DNA of 64,000 nucleotides from Liopterus haemorrhoidalis (taxonomy: Eukaryota > Arthropoda > Insecta > Coleoptera > Dytiscidae), in the NCBI GenBank assembly GCA_963971575.1, contig OZ020611.1:7784933-7848932 (forward strand), written 5' to 3'. Within the stretch, counting starts at the first letter, position 1; each line of letters starts with the position of its first letter. The notes under the pieces are model-generated. The model saw only the letters and a program-made list of their open reading frames with translations, was not told the DNA's origin and made no database searches. This document shows, piece after piece, positions 1 to 10,273 of this stretch. A program made the translations under genes and the position numbers.

Positions 1-929
1 TCAATAGACTCAAAATCAAGACTAAGAGCTTCACAGAATAACCCGGGCAAATTATATTAATATGATTACAAATTTACGAAGGCAATTTATAAACATTTTT
101 GATTTCGTATTTGTTTTGTATTTCGTTATTAATTAGACGAAGTCATAAAAAGCGAACAAATTAATAGTAATACTTATTAGAGAGCTTATTTTAAACCTCA
201 ATTGCCACGACAAAATAAATTTAATACAAAAAGAAATCAGAAAAAGAATGTAAGCAGCTTAAGAATCTTACTTTATATTCGGCCATTTGTTCAAAACGAA
301 ACCTCTCTATACAAACAATAAAATCAGTATGTACCATACTAAATTGCCGAAAAACCCGGTCAAATTGGCCAATTCGTTGTCAAGTCAGTAGTTAAGGAAA
401 CAAATAAAAAGTTCACTAGATGAAATTTGTGTATAACACATTTTAATAGAAATAAATTTTTAATCATATTAATTGATAATGAGTATATCAATATTTTCTT
501 TACGCTGACACTGATAACCAGATTCACGTACTTGCTACGTACTTGACCGAAGCAATAAGCGAGGTTACACGAAATCCCTTCCACCTGCGCAATTTGATTC
601 AGATTAAACAAATCGTGTTGTATGTGTTGATCTTGTTTCGTAAAGGTCCATGTTTTGGAACTACACAAGTAGAACGCACACGTTGGATAAAGCCTGATAT
701 TAGTGTTACTCATGGCGATTATTGTTTTGAAAAAGAATAAAAAATAATTTTGCCTTCAGTTTACAGGAGATTTGACACTTATTAGAGTTACAGGCTTTGT
801 GTGAGAGAGAGGCTTTCTCGTTTAAGTAATTAAATAAAAAGTCTTTGTAATAAAATATTGTTATAATTTAAAATTGGTGAAAGAAATAAATTAAATAATT
901 ATTGTTAATTTGTGATATTAGATTTTCTG
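1..929. other. AT-rich DNA without recognisable gene
   Basis: Short ORFs of 117 codons or fewer occur on both strands, but none has a recognisable domain or coding-like composition. Nothing here resembles the missing 5' part of the LINE that follows, so that LINE appears truncated rather than rearranged. Confidence 0.5.
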
Positions 930-2665
930 GACTGAAAACCATGCATATTTCATGTATTTGAAAAAATAATGTCGAATAGAATTGTTGAATTCATGGAGAA
1001 GAGTGCAGTTATAATATCGGAGCAACATGGTTTCAGAAAAGGGCGTTCAACAACCACGGCACTTTTAAACATACTAAATTTTATATATGAAAATTTGGAC
1101 AAAAACCGGAACACATTAGCAGTATTTTTGGATCTATCAAAATCTATTGATCGTGTCGATCACAAAATACTGCTAACGAAACTTGAAAATCTAGGAATAA
1201 GAGGAAAAGCCTTGGATTGGCTTACATCATACCTCGAAAACAGGGCACAATATGTTCAAATTGGTGAGTCAAAATCAAATCATTTATCTGTAATCCAAGG
1301 GGTCCCACAAGGTAGTGTACTGGGGCCTCTCTTGTATATATTATATGTAAACGACATTGTAGAGGGTGCTCTGAGTTCGGAACTTGTAGCTTTTGCAGAT
1401 GATACTACAGTAATGGGTTCTGACGCAGATTGTCGAGCTCTTGTAACAAACGTTAACAAAGATTTACATTCTTTAAGCAATTGGTTGCAATCAAATGATC
1501 TACTCTTAAATTATGAGAAATGTAGTTTCATAAAATTTTCTAAAAGTAAATTGAATTACGATGTTAGCCAGTTGATTAAAAATAAGAAGTCTGTCATTCA
1601 AGTTGCATCTGCGAAACTTCTGGGTATTCATCTGGACCAGCATCTTACTTGGGATACTCAAATTGACTTTTTGTGCAAAAGAATGTCCCAAGAATGTTGG
1701 AAACTAAATATTATATCCAAAACATGTAGTAAAGAAGTAGTCAGAACCTATTACTTTGCAAATATATATTCTATACTATCTTATGGTATACTTTGTTGGG
1801 GTACCGGTTCAGAACTCATCAGATTGTTTCGGCTACAAAAACGTATTCTACGTAATATGGTTGGTTGCAGCCAAAGAACATCCTGTGTTAATATATTTAA
1901 AAATCTAAAGATTTTGACTTTACCAAGTATGTATGTGTATCAAGCCTGTGTATATGTACGACAAAATTTGTCAGATTATGAAAGAAGGTCAGATATACAT
2001 GCATACAACACGAGGCAAAAAGCACATTTACAAGTACCTAAAACTAAATTTGCTATTACGTCTAACAATCCGACCATATTATCAAAGAAAATTTACAACA
2101 ATTTGCCGCAACACCTGAAAGATTATGGATCACTTAAAACATTTAAATGTCAGCTTGTTGACTTCTTAATAAAAAAGTGTTACTATAATCTTAATGAGTA
2201 TCTTTTACAACGTCATTAAAACGGACTAATTCATGTATTGATATTTATAAATTTTACTTTTAATTTTATTTATTTATTTTTTAAAATTTATTTATAAACT
2301 TATTTATTATTTTATATTTGACAAAAACTGTTTTATCAGTAATTTTTTATTGAAAGGACGAAATTAATAAATTATTATTTGGTTTATTAATTAATTTAAT
2401 ACTAACGTCTAATAGTATTTATATTAGTAATGTAATTAGAATGAGTAATAAATAATAAAAAACAACTGATAAGTTTTCTATGACAACTGCACTGATGCAA
2501 GATTTTGTATATATTAAAAATATTTTCTGTATTTTTTATTTGGAAGTAATCATAAACTGTTTTGACCATAATAATAATCAATTGTATTGAAATATGAAAA
2601 ATAATGACTTGTCCAATATTATGTATGCATATAATCTTCTGGACCAATAAAATTATTATTATTAT
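930..2665 (+). mobile_element. 5'-truncated jockey/CR1-like non-LTR retrotransposon
   Basis: The element is cut inside the reverse-transcriptase domain; similarity begins around 930-957, just before the first in-frame ATG. It carries one uninterrupted coding region and a 3' region of about 430 bp that is very AT-rich. It probably ends near the short ATT repeat at 2650-2665. No endonuclease domain is present. Truncation at the 5' end is the normal outcome of target-primed reverse transcription. The exact 3' end and target duplication are not clear. Confidence 0.75.
969..2219 (+). CDS. Reverse transcriptase of a non-LTR retrotransposon, C-terminal part
   Basis: The 416-codon ORF has no stop or frameshift. 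It encodes most of the reverse-transcriptase domain of a LINE, which copies element RNA into DNA at a nicked target. Visible motifs in order are HGFRKGRST (about residue 20), the first catalytic block FLDLSKSID (about 53), GVPQGSVLGPLLYILYVND (about 111), the catalytic FADD (about 142) and the thumb-like LLGIHLD (about 218). The C-terminal 170 residues follow the layout of jockey-like elements. The first ATG is internal to the domain, since homology continues upstream of it, so this is not the native start. The first catalytic block reads SKSID where SKAFD is usual; the aspartates remain. The protein lacks its endonuclease and fingers and is unlikely to work alone. Intactness suggests a fairly recent insertion. 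Confidence 0.85.
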   Translation: MSNRIVEFMEKSAVIISEQHGFRKGRSTTTALLNILNFIYENLDKNRNTLAVFLDLSKSIDRVDHKILLTKLENLGIRGKALDWLTSYLENRAQYVQIGESKSNHLSVIQGVPQGSVLGPLLYILYVNDIVEGALSSELVAFADDTTVMGSDADCRALVTNVNKDLHSLSNWLQSNDLLLNYEKCSFIKFSKSKLNYDVSQLIKNKKSVIQVASAKLLGIHLDQHLTWDTQIDFLCKRMSQECWKLNIISKTCSKEVVRTYYFANIYSILSYGILCWGTGSELIRLFRLQKRILRNMVGCSQRTSCVNIFKNLKILTLPSMYVYQACVYVRQNLSDYERRSDIHAYNTRQKAHLQVPKTKFAITSNNPTILSKKIYNNLPQHLKDYGSLKTFKCQLVDFLIKKCYYNLNEYLLQRH

Positions 2666-3580
2666 TTAAAACTCGCTACATTAACCATATTTTTTAGTAC
2701 AAAGTTTGAATATCTATGTATGCTACGTATGCTTTGTATGCTATATTTCTTAAGTTCGCTACCCCAAGTACCACACCGACAAAGATTCGTACGAGGCGCA
2801 AAGAATAAGAATTACATTCATTTTTCTATCATCGCATCATTCTTCATCATTACAATGCAAGCTCTCACATAGCACGTCAAACAAATGATTATTTGAAGGA
2901 AAAAAACATCGAACTAAAAAAGATCTCATTCCCCGTATTCACCTGATTTATGCACTAACGATCTTTTTTGTTCCCTAATATCAAACAAAAATGCGTGGAT
3001 AGCGATTTTCATCACCTCAAGTAGCTGTCGAAGCTTTCTAAAACCATGTTTTTGAGATACCAACTTCAGAGTGGAAAAAATTTTCAAGAATTGGTTTGAA
3101 CGCATGCAAAAGTGTATAAATCTTAAAAGTGAATATTTTGAAAAGCAATAAAACAATTTATTTAAAAATTTTTTTTTTCTTTCTTAGTTTTTGTAATCAC
3201 TTAAAAAGTAGCCCTTGTACTATTCCGCAATAAGAGATTGTACGTGATTACTTGAAAAACTAAAGTTGTGATTTTTATATATATTAAAAAAAATAAATAA
3301 TTTAATTTAATCTTATTTTTGTTAATAAACATTCAAATTAGATTTTAACCTTGTTTCGTCCATTTGAACCATCATTTATCCATTAAGTAGATTCAAAATG
3401 TTATTTTTTCAAATTTAAATAATTGTTTTTTTGTTCATTAATATTTTAAAGACATATTTGAATTAAAATTTTGGGACCCTTACAATAGTGGTTAAATAAG
3501 GTTCTCAACTTGCAAACAGAATTATAAAGTAATTTGCAATTATCTCAAAATTGCATTATTTGCAGGTGTAAATATGTCAT
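2666..3580. other. AT-rich DNA, nothing recognised
   Basis: Low-complexity A/T tracts and a short TATGC-rich repeat near 2715-2745. No ORF with a recognisable product. Confidence 0.5.
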
Positions 3581-3713
3581 GGCCGGTTGTATGAAAGTCT
3601 TAAAACTATATATAAGCTAAAACTCATTAAAAACGCATCGTGTTGTTAAGCAATTTTGTGTTTTACATCGAGTTTTAATTTATACCTAGTTTTAATACTT
3701 TTATGCAACCGAG
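3581..3713 (+). repeat. MITE family M1, copy 1 (inverted-repeat element)
   Basis: A 133-bp element. Its left end, starting GGCCGGTTGTATGAAAGT, is the imperfect reverse complement of its right end, ending CTTTTATGCAACCGAG, over roughly 40 bp. A CAT trinucleotide on both sides could be the target duplication. Related sequence recurs at 4126-4198 and 14698-14846. No coding capacity. Confidence 0.65.
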
Positions 3714-4125
3714 CATCAGTGTCTTAATTTTCGACGCCAAATTTTATATTCTTTTAAAAGGATTCGGAGAACTTAATAAAATGAAACCATCTGAATTGCA
3801 GTATTACCAAAATCAAAGAACAGTCCGGAATTTAGATACATTTGCCCCATTATATCATCACACGTTCGAAAAACTTATTGAATTTAAACACATTTAAGTT
3901 GGCAACACAGTTGAATTTATATTTCCTCTTCATTAGAAGGCAAATATTTTAAAACATTATTTTAAAAATGTTCTGTTTCTAAAGAATTGTATTTCGCATT
4001 TAATAAACAAAATTCAAACGTCAAAAAGGAAATCAGCGAATTATAGGAGGCATTGTTCGACTAAAAATAAAAAACATTTCTACAACCGACCTCCCATCTG
4101 AACAAGAGTCAAGCCGATTAGAACA
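3714..4125. other. AT-rich spacer
   Basis: Nothing recognised between the two M1 MITE copies apart from short chance ORFs. Confidence 0.5.
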
Positions 4126-4198
4126 TTGCGTTGCTAGGTAATTTTATGTTTCACATCGAGTTTTAGCTTATATCTAGTTTTAAAAGTTTTATGCAACA
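4126..4198 (+). repeat. MITE family M1, partial copy 2
   Basis: Only the right half of the element is present. The stretch CACATCGAGTTTTAGCTTAT and the end TTTTATGCAACA match copy 1 at 3667-3710. The left half is missing or replaced. Confidence 0.55.
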
Positions 4199-4289
4199 TT
4201 AGTGTTATTTATCATCATCATTTTGGCTTGACAATACACTACATTTTCCAAAAACGATAAGAATAATTGCAGATATTTATTGTTTATAA

Positions 4290-5015
4290 TAATAATAATT
4301 TGGTCTCCCTATCTCTTAAAAGACATTGAAATCCTAGAGAATGTCCAACGCAGATTCACAAAAACTTTCCAAGGTCTTAAAAATAAGACTTATGATGAAC
4401 GACTGCGAGTTCTAAATCTGCCTCGTTTATCAGAAAGAAGAATCAGAGGAGATTTGATCGAGACTTACAAAATACTAAGTGGACATTATAACTGCGAAGC
4501 TATTCCCAGAATCTTTATCAGAAATACTAACTCTCGATTGAGAGGTCACAGCGCCAAACTGAAGAAAGATAAATTTCGTCTGCTAATCAGGCAAAACTTT
4601 TTCTCAATTCGAGTAGTTGACAGGTGGAATAACCTTTCCGTGACCGCTATTGAATCATTTAAGAATAAAATTGACACAGAGCTTATATTTATAAGTGTTG
4701 TTCGCGTTGTCTATGTGGAGTGAATTACGGGATGGACTTTTTAAGGAATGTCGCAGATGGACTGTTTCGGTGAAAGTGTTTTAAATTGTTAAGAACTGTT
4801 ATTTCGGCTTTAAATTTCATATCTCTGCAAGTAAACTTATATATTTATAATATTTCTAGTTTTTCTGTAATGTAATATTAGATTCTTTTTTCTTTTTCTT
4901 CTTACTATTGTAATGTATACTTATCACTCGTCTGTACATTTATATATTCGGGAGTATAACTAGCTATGTTAGCTGCCTTCTCCCAAAACTGTAAATAATA
5001 ATAATAATAATAAGA
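4290..5015 (+). pseudogene. C-terminal end of a CR1-like LINE with (TAA)n tail
   Basis: An open frame ending at 4723 encodes only the region after the reverse-transcriptase catalytic core. It shows LENVQRRFTKTFQGL, then YDERLRVLNLPRLSERR, RGDLIETYKI, and FFSIRVVDRWNNL near the end, which is the typical carboxyl end of CR1-group LINEs. The catalytic residues are absent, so the copy is dead. An untranslated region of about 270 bp follows, ending in TAATAATAATAATAATAA at about 4996-5013, a usual LINE 3' terminus. Lack of internal stops shows modest age. The ATG at 4280 lies in flanking DNA and is not a true start. Confidence 0.8.
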
Positions 5016-5237
5016 ACATATTCTTCTTACCGAAAAACCGACGATGAATTAATAAAGAAGATTAAATCCCTAAGATTCAACATCATGTCCAGACAATTTA
5101 TTTTACAATTTTAATATGTTCCCGGTCATTCCAAGAAGAAAAACGTTATTTAATTGTTTAAAAATATAAATTAGTAATGTTAACTGCGGAGGCCTGCAAT
5201 GTTCCCAGACGAAAACATTAACCAGGTTTCTACTCCG

Positions 5238-5365
5238 AGGTCCGTTTATAGGATATGTAGGTGCCAAGTAAGAGAGCGTAGTCAACAGTGGATCGAATGC
5301 TGAATGTCTGATTAAACAGTTTTCAATCGTATCAATATAATCAATATTTTGAAAATCATTTTATA
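5238..5365 (+). repeat. Left arm of the 128-bp inverted repeat
   Basis: Starts AGGTCCGTTTATAGGAT and ends GAAAATCATTTT. Pairs with 7021-7148; the mismatches lie near 5255, 5267, 5295 and 5303. Confidence 0.85.
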
Positions 5366-6678
5366 CGAAGTTACTATGGTATGGAAGATCGTAAAGCAGA
5401 ACTCACGATCTGGATGAAAAACGCGAAATAAAGCGAATAGACTTTATTGAGCGCATCTTACGCGATTGTAGAATGCTAAATATGGGATAAGATATATACA
5501 AATGGATGGACTTAGTGCTTGAAACGTCCCGTAACAAAGGGCTTTTTGAGATGCTGTAGGCTTCGTAATACACCAGGTCTGGATTGGAGAGTTTGGACAA
5601 ACAACCAATATCGACACCCTATATTTGTGAAATATACTAATACCCACGAATATGAATGCATGCACAAAATGCAGTCACGACAACAAGACAGAGTAAACGT
5701 ATTGAGGTAGAACAAGAGCAACTCTACTTCTGCTTAAAAACGAACGATACTAAGAACTCACATGATGCGGTGACCGAAATCAACGACTAACATACACTAA
5801 GACACGAGACGAATGTGTACGCAACATACATTCGTGAACTGCAACCCTGCAGGTAACCTGAAAGGCAATCGCGTAAAGGCAGAACTGAATACAAAAGTTA
5901 TCACGACACAGATGTTTCGAATGTTATTCCGTAACTTAACTAAAGGCTGAGAACGCCTCCACTTAAATATTAATAATTCGCGCGATTGGCACGAACAAGT
6001 AGCATTGTGACATCAGAAGTGAGGAAAAGATGACACTCGTAGGACGAAATTCTAGGAGAACTCAGAGAAATCAGATTTGTTTATTTTTTGGCTCGTAGCT
6101 AAAACCAGGAAATCGTAATACTTTCTAAAATAGTGTCTATTAACCAAAACAAATAATTTTTATCGACTGAATTAGGCTTTTGGTCATTTTGTTTAGCAGA
6201 AACCCATTTCAGCCATTTAAAAGTGAGCTCCTGACAACAAAAATAAAAATTCCATTTAGTTCGGCTTAAATGTTTCCAATAGCCCACACATTACCAATGT
6301 TGCCGAATGATTATTTCTCATAGAATGACGCATGAATGATATATAAGAACGTTTAGTATTATTTTTTTCACATGTCTTGTTATTATTTTTTTTTTTTTTG
6401 CTTCAAAATTGTGTCTCTTACGTGGTATTCAAAGATGGGAAAACATTGTGAATGAATTAAACGTACTTACATGTATTCATCGATATATATCTATATAATA
6501 ATTTTAGTAGTCATCAAATTAAAACACGCATCAAGAGCTTGAATTGTGGAAGAGATTAATGGACAAAAATTGATTTTTATATCATTTAGCGTTTTTTATA
6601 AATGCGTATATTTTTTTGTGTTCCGCACTTTAACCCAAAGTGTGAAACGAAAATCTAATTTTTTTTAATAATGCCATT

Positions 6679-6824
6679 TGCCGGTCGGCTTAGTTTAGTA
6701 GTAACACACGAGCCCTGCGTTGCTAAGTTCCGGATTCAAATCCCGTTCAGGCATGGATGTTTCAAAAATATAGAATTGCCCTGGCTAATTGCCGAAGTAG
6801 CAAAAACAAAAAAAAAAAAAAAAA
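6679..6824 (+). mobile_element. tRNA-derived SINE, family B, copy 1
   Basis: The head is tRNA-like, with an A-box region near 6687-6705 and a B box GGATTCAAATCC at about 6732-6743. A non-tRNA body follows, containing TGCCCTGGCTAATTGCC, then an A-rich tail at 6801-6824. A short AATAAT on both sides is a possible target duplication. A homologous copy lies on the other strand at 50491-50650. RNA polymerase III promoter boxes in the head would drive transcription; mobility would need a LINE. This copy lies inside the 5238-7148 element, so it is the later arrival. Confidence 0.75.
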
Positions 6825-7020
6825 GAATAATAGTAATGTTCTTTGATGTGAAAGGAACTAATAATACAAGAAGGTTTTTCAAATCATTTTTTCGAAAAAT
6901 ATCATTTATTTTGCGTCACGGAAAGAGTTAAATTTTATTATGGATTGTGAAATGAAAGCTCTTGAAACGTAGATTAATTTCTTTATTGTATTAAAACTTA
7001 TATTTTAAAAATATTTTAGT

Positions 7021-7148
7021 ACGAAAAATGATTTTCAAAATATTGATTATATTGATACGATTGAAAACTGTTTAATCAGACAATCAGCATACGATCCACT
7101 GTTGACTACGCTCTCTTACTAGGCACCTACGTATCCTATAAACGGACC
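7021..7148 (-). repeat. Right arm of the 128-bp inverted repeat
   Basis: Reverse complement of 5238-5365 at about 97% identity. Ends CGGACCT at 7148. Confidence 0.85.
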
Positions 7149-7154
7149 TTGCAC

Positions 7155-7206
7155 GATCAATAATATTGATCAATAATATTGATCAATAATATCGATCAAT
7201 AATATT
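7155..7206 (+). repeat. 13-bp tandem repeat GATCAATAATATT, four units
   Basis: Units start at 7155, 7168, 7181 and 7194, with one base change in the third. The unit holds the palindrome TTGATCAA across unit junctions. A further single unit is at 8532-8544, directly beside the Harbinger relic. Confidence 0.8.
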
Positions 7207-7295
7207 CACAATATCAGTAAAATAAAATAAGACACTCACGTTCAATATTGTGAATATTTTCAATTCAAATAAAGCGTGATTAATGTTAATAGTAT

Positions 7296-7816
7296 TGTCA
7301 CAAAGGTAATCCTAGGTCAGGATTGCGACATCTAGATATTGTGATGCTCATATTTGTGATTCAAAATTTGCCAGCATCTAGCGTATGTTACCTAATTACG
7401 AAATCCATACGCCGCATTTTCGTAATAAGGAAATATTTGTTATGACGAATGAATATTGGAACTAGGTAAACTAATAGTACAAATAAATAGATGTCGCACG
7501 GTATCAGGGCAGAGGAGTCTAGCTTACTCCTTTACACGTTCCAGTCCACACGGTGACAACCGACGCACCGACGCTAGATACAGCTGGTGAGTCAAGCAAG
7601 CTGTACCATATGAGTGGGAGAAGGTCCTCGAATCTCTAATGGGTAGCCCCCGCCTCGGAGATAGGTCCAAGCCGATCTTGGCCAACACGGGGTGCACCGA
7701 AGACTTCCCCAACTCCATGGGCAAATTCATATATTACATTGTAAATGGGATATAATATTAATAAATTTCTAGTGTTAAAACCAGGAGTTGTCTTTAATCA
7801 AACCAGCCACGTGATA
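7296..7816 (+). mobile_element. Solo LTR, family L1, copy 1
   Basis: 521 bp starting TGTCACAAAGGTAATCCTA and ending CCACGTGATA. It has the size and layout of a retrotransposon LTR, with a GC-richer middle, AATAAA at 7760-7765 and a conserved end region AACCAGGAGTTGTCTTTAAT. A close relative lies at 23274-23818. No internal retrotransposon genes flank it, so it looks like a solo LTR. The left flank is GTAT and the right flank ATTT, so the target duplication has decayed. The end is TG...TA, not the usual TG...CA. Confidence 0.7.
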
Positions 7817-8545
7817 ATTTTAATAGGAACGAGGTAAACAATTAAACAGAAGCGTTGGATGGAAAAATCTGATCTGATGTACTCAAATTGGACGAAAAAA
7901 TTAAAATATTAAAAAAGGAGAACTATATACACAAATGTTAATTTATTACGTGAAATATCATAACGAATGCAGATGATTCCCATAATTATTTCAGCATGAG
8001 CGATAATACCTTCCAGAAGTTACCGCGGTTATTAAAAGACCCAGTCAACAAGGATAAACACAAACTTGCGGAACTATATACCTACCATAGAAAGGTTAGT
8101 ATTAACTCTTCGATGCTTAGCTACTGGTAAGAATTTTGAAGATTCAGTTAATTTTGATAATCTTCTCCAATTCTTTGCGGTAGTTTGTTCCAAAGAATGA
8201 ATTTTCTTTCGGACATCTTTCCAGGTTCTGGTTTAATTTGTTTATATTACCCTAAAATCTTATCGAGAGCAAAATTAGGTAAGTTTTTTTTTTTTTTTGT
8301 ATATGGGATGAGGTATGTTCTATAGTACCGGACAACATTAATAATGGTTAATAAAGTTTTGGAGCAGTTTACGTCCAGTTTGAGTTTGTGATTCATCAGC
8401 ATCTTCTTCTAAATTCTATGATGCAGTTATATCTGCATTAAATGGAGAAAATATTGAAGCACATTCTGAAGCGACTCTTCGATATTGAAAGTTAGATTTA
8501 AAAATATATATATTTTTGTCATTATATTATCGATCAATAATATTG
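7817..8545. other. AT-rich spacer
   Basis: No recognised gene. A poly-T run is at about 8285-8299. A possible decayed coding stretch near 8395-8490 could belong to the neighbouring Harbinger element but cannot be assigned. Confidence 0.45.
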
Positions 8546-8814
8546 AAGGCGTTTTATTGATCAATAAAATTGACTATACGAGGATAAATATTGTCAATAA
8601 AATGGACGTTTAATATACTGAGAGCCGTTCAATAAAAATTAATTTGGTTTAAAATTTATTGACGAGTCATCAATATTGTTGACAACTGTTGAGCCGTGTG
8701 AAGGCAAATATTGACATGTTGCATTATCACATTCATATTATTCACGGTTCAGGAGACAGTGATCCAAAACCGTTCCACGAGCTGTTCGAAAGAAATAATA
8801 AAAAGAAAAGATTG

Positions 8815-8860
8815 ACAATGAAGAGGAAAGACAATTTCTGCTGAAATTCATTGAGGTAAG
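8815..8860 (+). pseudogene. Start of a MADF-type accessory protein of Harbinger, with splice donor
   Basis: One frame reads RQFLLKFIEV, resembling the opening helix of MADF domains, which in PIF/Harbinger elements belong to the second, Myb-like DNA-binding protein. The sequence GAG|GTAAGT directly follows, a consensus insect 5' splice site. The rest of the gene was not found. It is transcribed away from the transposase relic. The assignment rests on ten residues plus context and is tentative. Confidence 0.35.
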
Positions 8861-8939
8861 TAATTCTTTATGCAGCTATGTACACTGATAGAAAGGATTT
8901 GTTAATTCAACAAGAAAAATGGTTAGTTAAATAGTGTCA

Positions 8940-9260
8940 ATACTATAACAGCAATATATGATGAGAATTTAAGGTCCTCAAAGCCGTTCAAAGTTGCAAG
9001 GAAGAGCAGGGTAAGGCTTAGTCTCCCGCTGGACGAAATAGCTGCCCTCATTGGTGTACCTTTTTTCTCTGTTAGTGGTACAACGATGTCCAATTGCTGA
9101 TTGAATATCTCTGAGTCATCCTCAACAAATTGCGGTAATCTGTTGACTCCTCACAGAGTTCTCGAAGCAAGTTACCATGACCATATGTCAACCGCTTCCT
9201 TAACCATTTCCTGACTCATAATCTCCTCTTCTTGTTCAATTTATTCTTGAAAGCTACACA
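8940..9260 (-). pseudogene. HARBI1-like (PIF/Harbinger) transposase, N-terminal relic
   Basis: Read on the minus strand from 9260. One frame gives RLTYGHGNLLRELCEES followed by DYRNLLRMT, the hallmark N-terminal block of HARBI1-family transposases. After a frameshift another frame gives DIVVPLTEKKGTPMRAAIS and then LSLTLLFLATLNGFEDL, matching the next family block. The DDE nuclease region is absent and stops interrupt both frames, so the gene is dead. The family cuts and pastes elements with short inverted repeats and 3-bp target duplications. The order of conserved blocks makes the family call firm even without a search. Confidence 0.7.
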
Positions 9261-9401
9261 CAATGCAAGTAGCAAAGTCGTGAATTCTGCATCACCGAGA
9301 AAACATCCTCACCATGAAAGAGTCAATACTGAAATACTGAACAATATTAAGCCCTCTGTGGGCTTCAGCCCCACCAATATTATTGATTAATAAAACGCCT
9401 T

Positions 9402-10273
9402 AAGGTCGATATTACATTTGTGAAAATTTTCAGTTCACAACAATGTATTACTTTTTAGTTGGACTATTCTAATTCATGAATAAATTTCACGTTTTGCACG
9501 CTTCATTAAATCATAACTTAAGCACTAATATACAAGTATTATTAGCGTAGTATTGCCATTTTTTTGCCTGTTACAACCTGTTTGTAAAATTTTTTGCTTT
9601 CGTGACATAATCACATATTGATTACTCTTTTAAATAGGAAACTTTTATAGAGTTGTTAAAAATATTAAACTACAAGATTTAAAAGATATTTTACTGAAAT
9701 ATACATATTACTAAAATCATAATTATAATCGTAAAGTTTTCAACCGTCACGAACTCTTAATTCTAATTATGGACTATAAGAAATTCAATTAAAATTCGAA
9801 TAATGCTCTGGAAAAGTTTTTGTGAATTTTACAGCGACTTCATGCGAATAACTATTATCACTATGTGAATGAGGAAAAACTAACTTAGAAGTAGCATTAA
9901 ATTCATAGATTTGAATAAAATTATATCAAGTAAATTCAAATTTCAATGGGCAAACTAGGCGGGATATTTACATTTAGAAAAAATCTTAAATAATGCCAAC
10001 AACATAATATTGATGTTTAATATATTTGATTTAATATTTGATATATTTATTAATTCCAGCAGAGCGTAGTATTCCAGGAAAGCTAGCATGGGGGTACATA
10101 CGTACCCCAATCACATTGGTATGCGCTTACGCGAATATTGAAGAAGAATTTGATTATATGTAATTTTAGGCTGGGTACACATCGATTGGTCGAAATGCTG
10201 AGTCGCTGATTTAAAAATAATGTAGTAACATAATTATTTGTTATGAATAACAACACTAAATTATTATAGTATA
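9402..10273. other. AT-rich spacer with a short palindrome
   Basis: No gene recognised. GGGGTACATACGTACCCC at about 10091-10108 is a small near-perfect palindrome in otherwise AT-rich sequence. Confidence 0.5.

Larger units (their letters stand above)
5238..7148. mobile_element. Unassigned 1.9-kb element with 128-bp terminal inverted repeats
   Basis: The first 128 bp are the reverse complement of the last 128 bp with about four mismatches (about 97%). The outermost bases are AGGTCCG on the left and CGGACCT on the right. The 1.65-kb interior holds only short ORFs with no recognised transposase; the 5400-5830 part is less AT-rich than its surroundings and may be decayed coding sequence. A SINE sits inside at about 6679-6824. 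No target duplication is obvious, so an inverted segmental duplication remains possible. Confidence 0.55.
8546..9401. mobile_element. PIF/Harbinger element relic
   Basis: Inverted ends of about 26 bp: AAGGCGTTTTATTGATCAAT at 8546 and its near reverse complement ending at 9401 (about 23/26 positions agree). Between them lie two divergent coding relics, a HARBI1-like transposase on the minus strand and the start of a probable MADF-type DNA-binding protein on the plus strand. That two-gene layout is typical of PIF/Harbinger. The flanking trinucleotide duplication (usually TTA or TAA) is not clear, so the true outer boundary is uncertain. Confidence 0.65.

Noticed and set aside
6679..6750. True tRNA gene
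   Set aside because: Has A- and B-box-like motifs, but no proper cloverleaf, and continues into a repeated body with A-rich tail; it is a SINE head.
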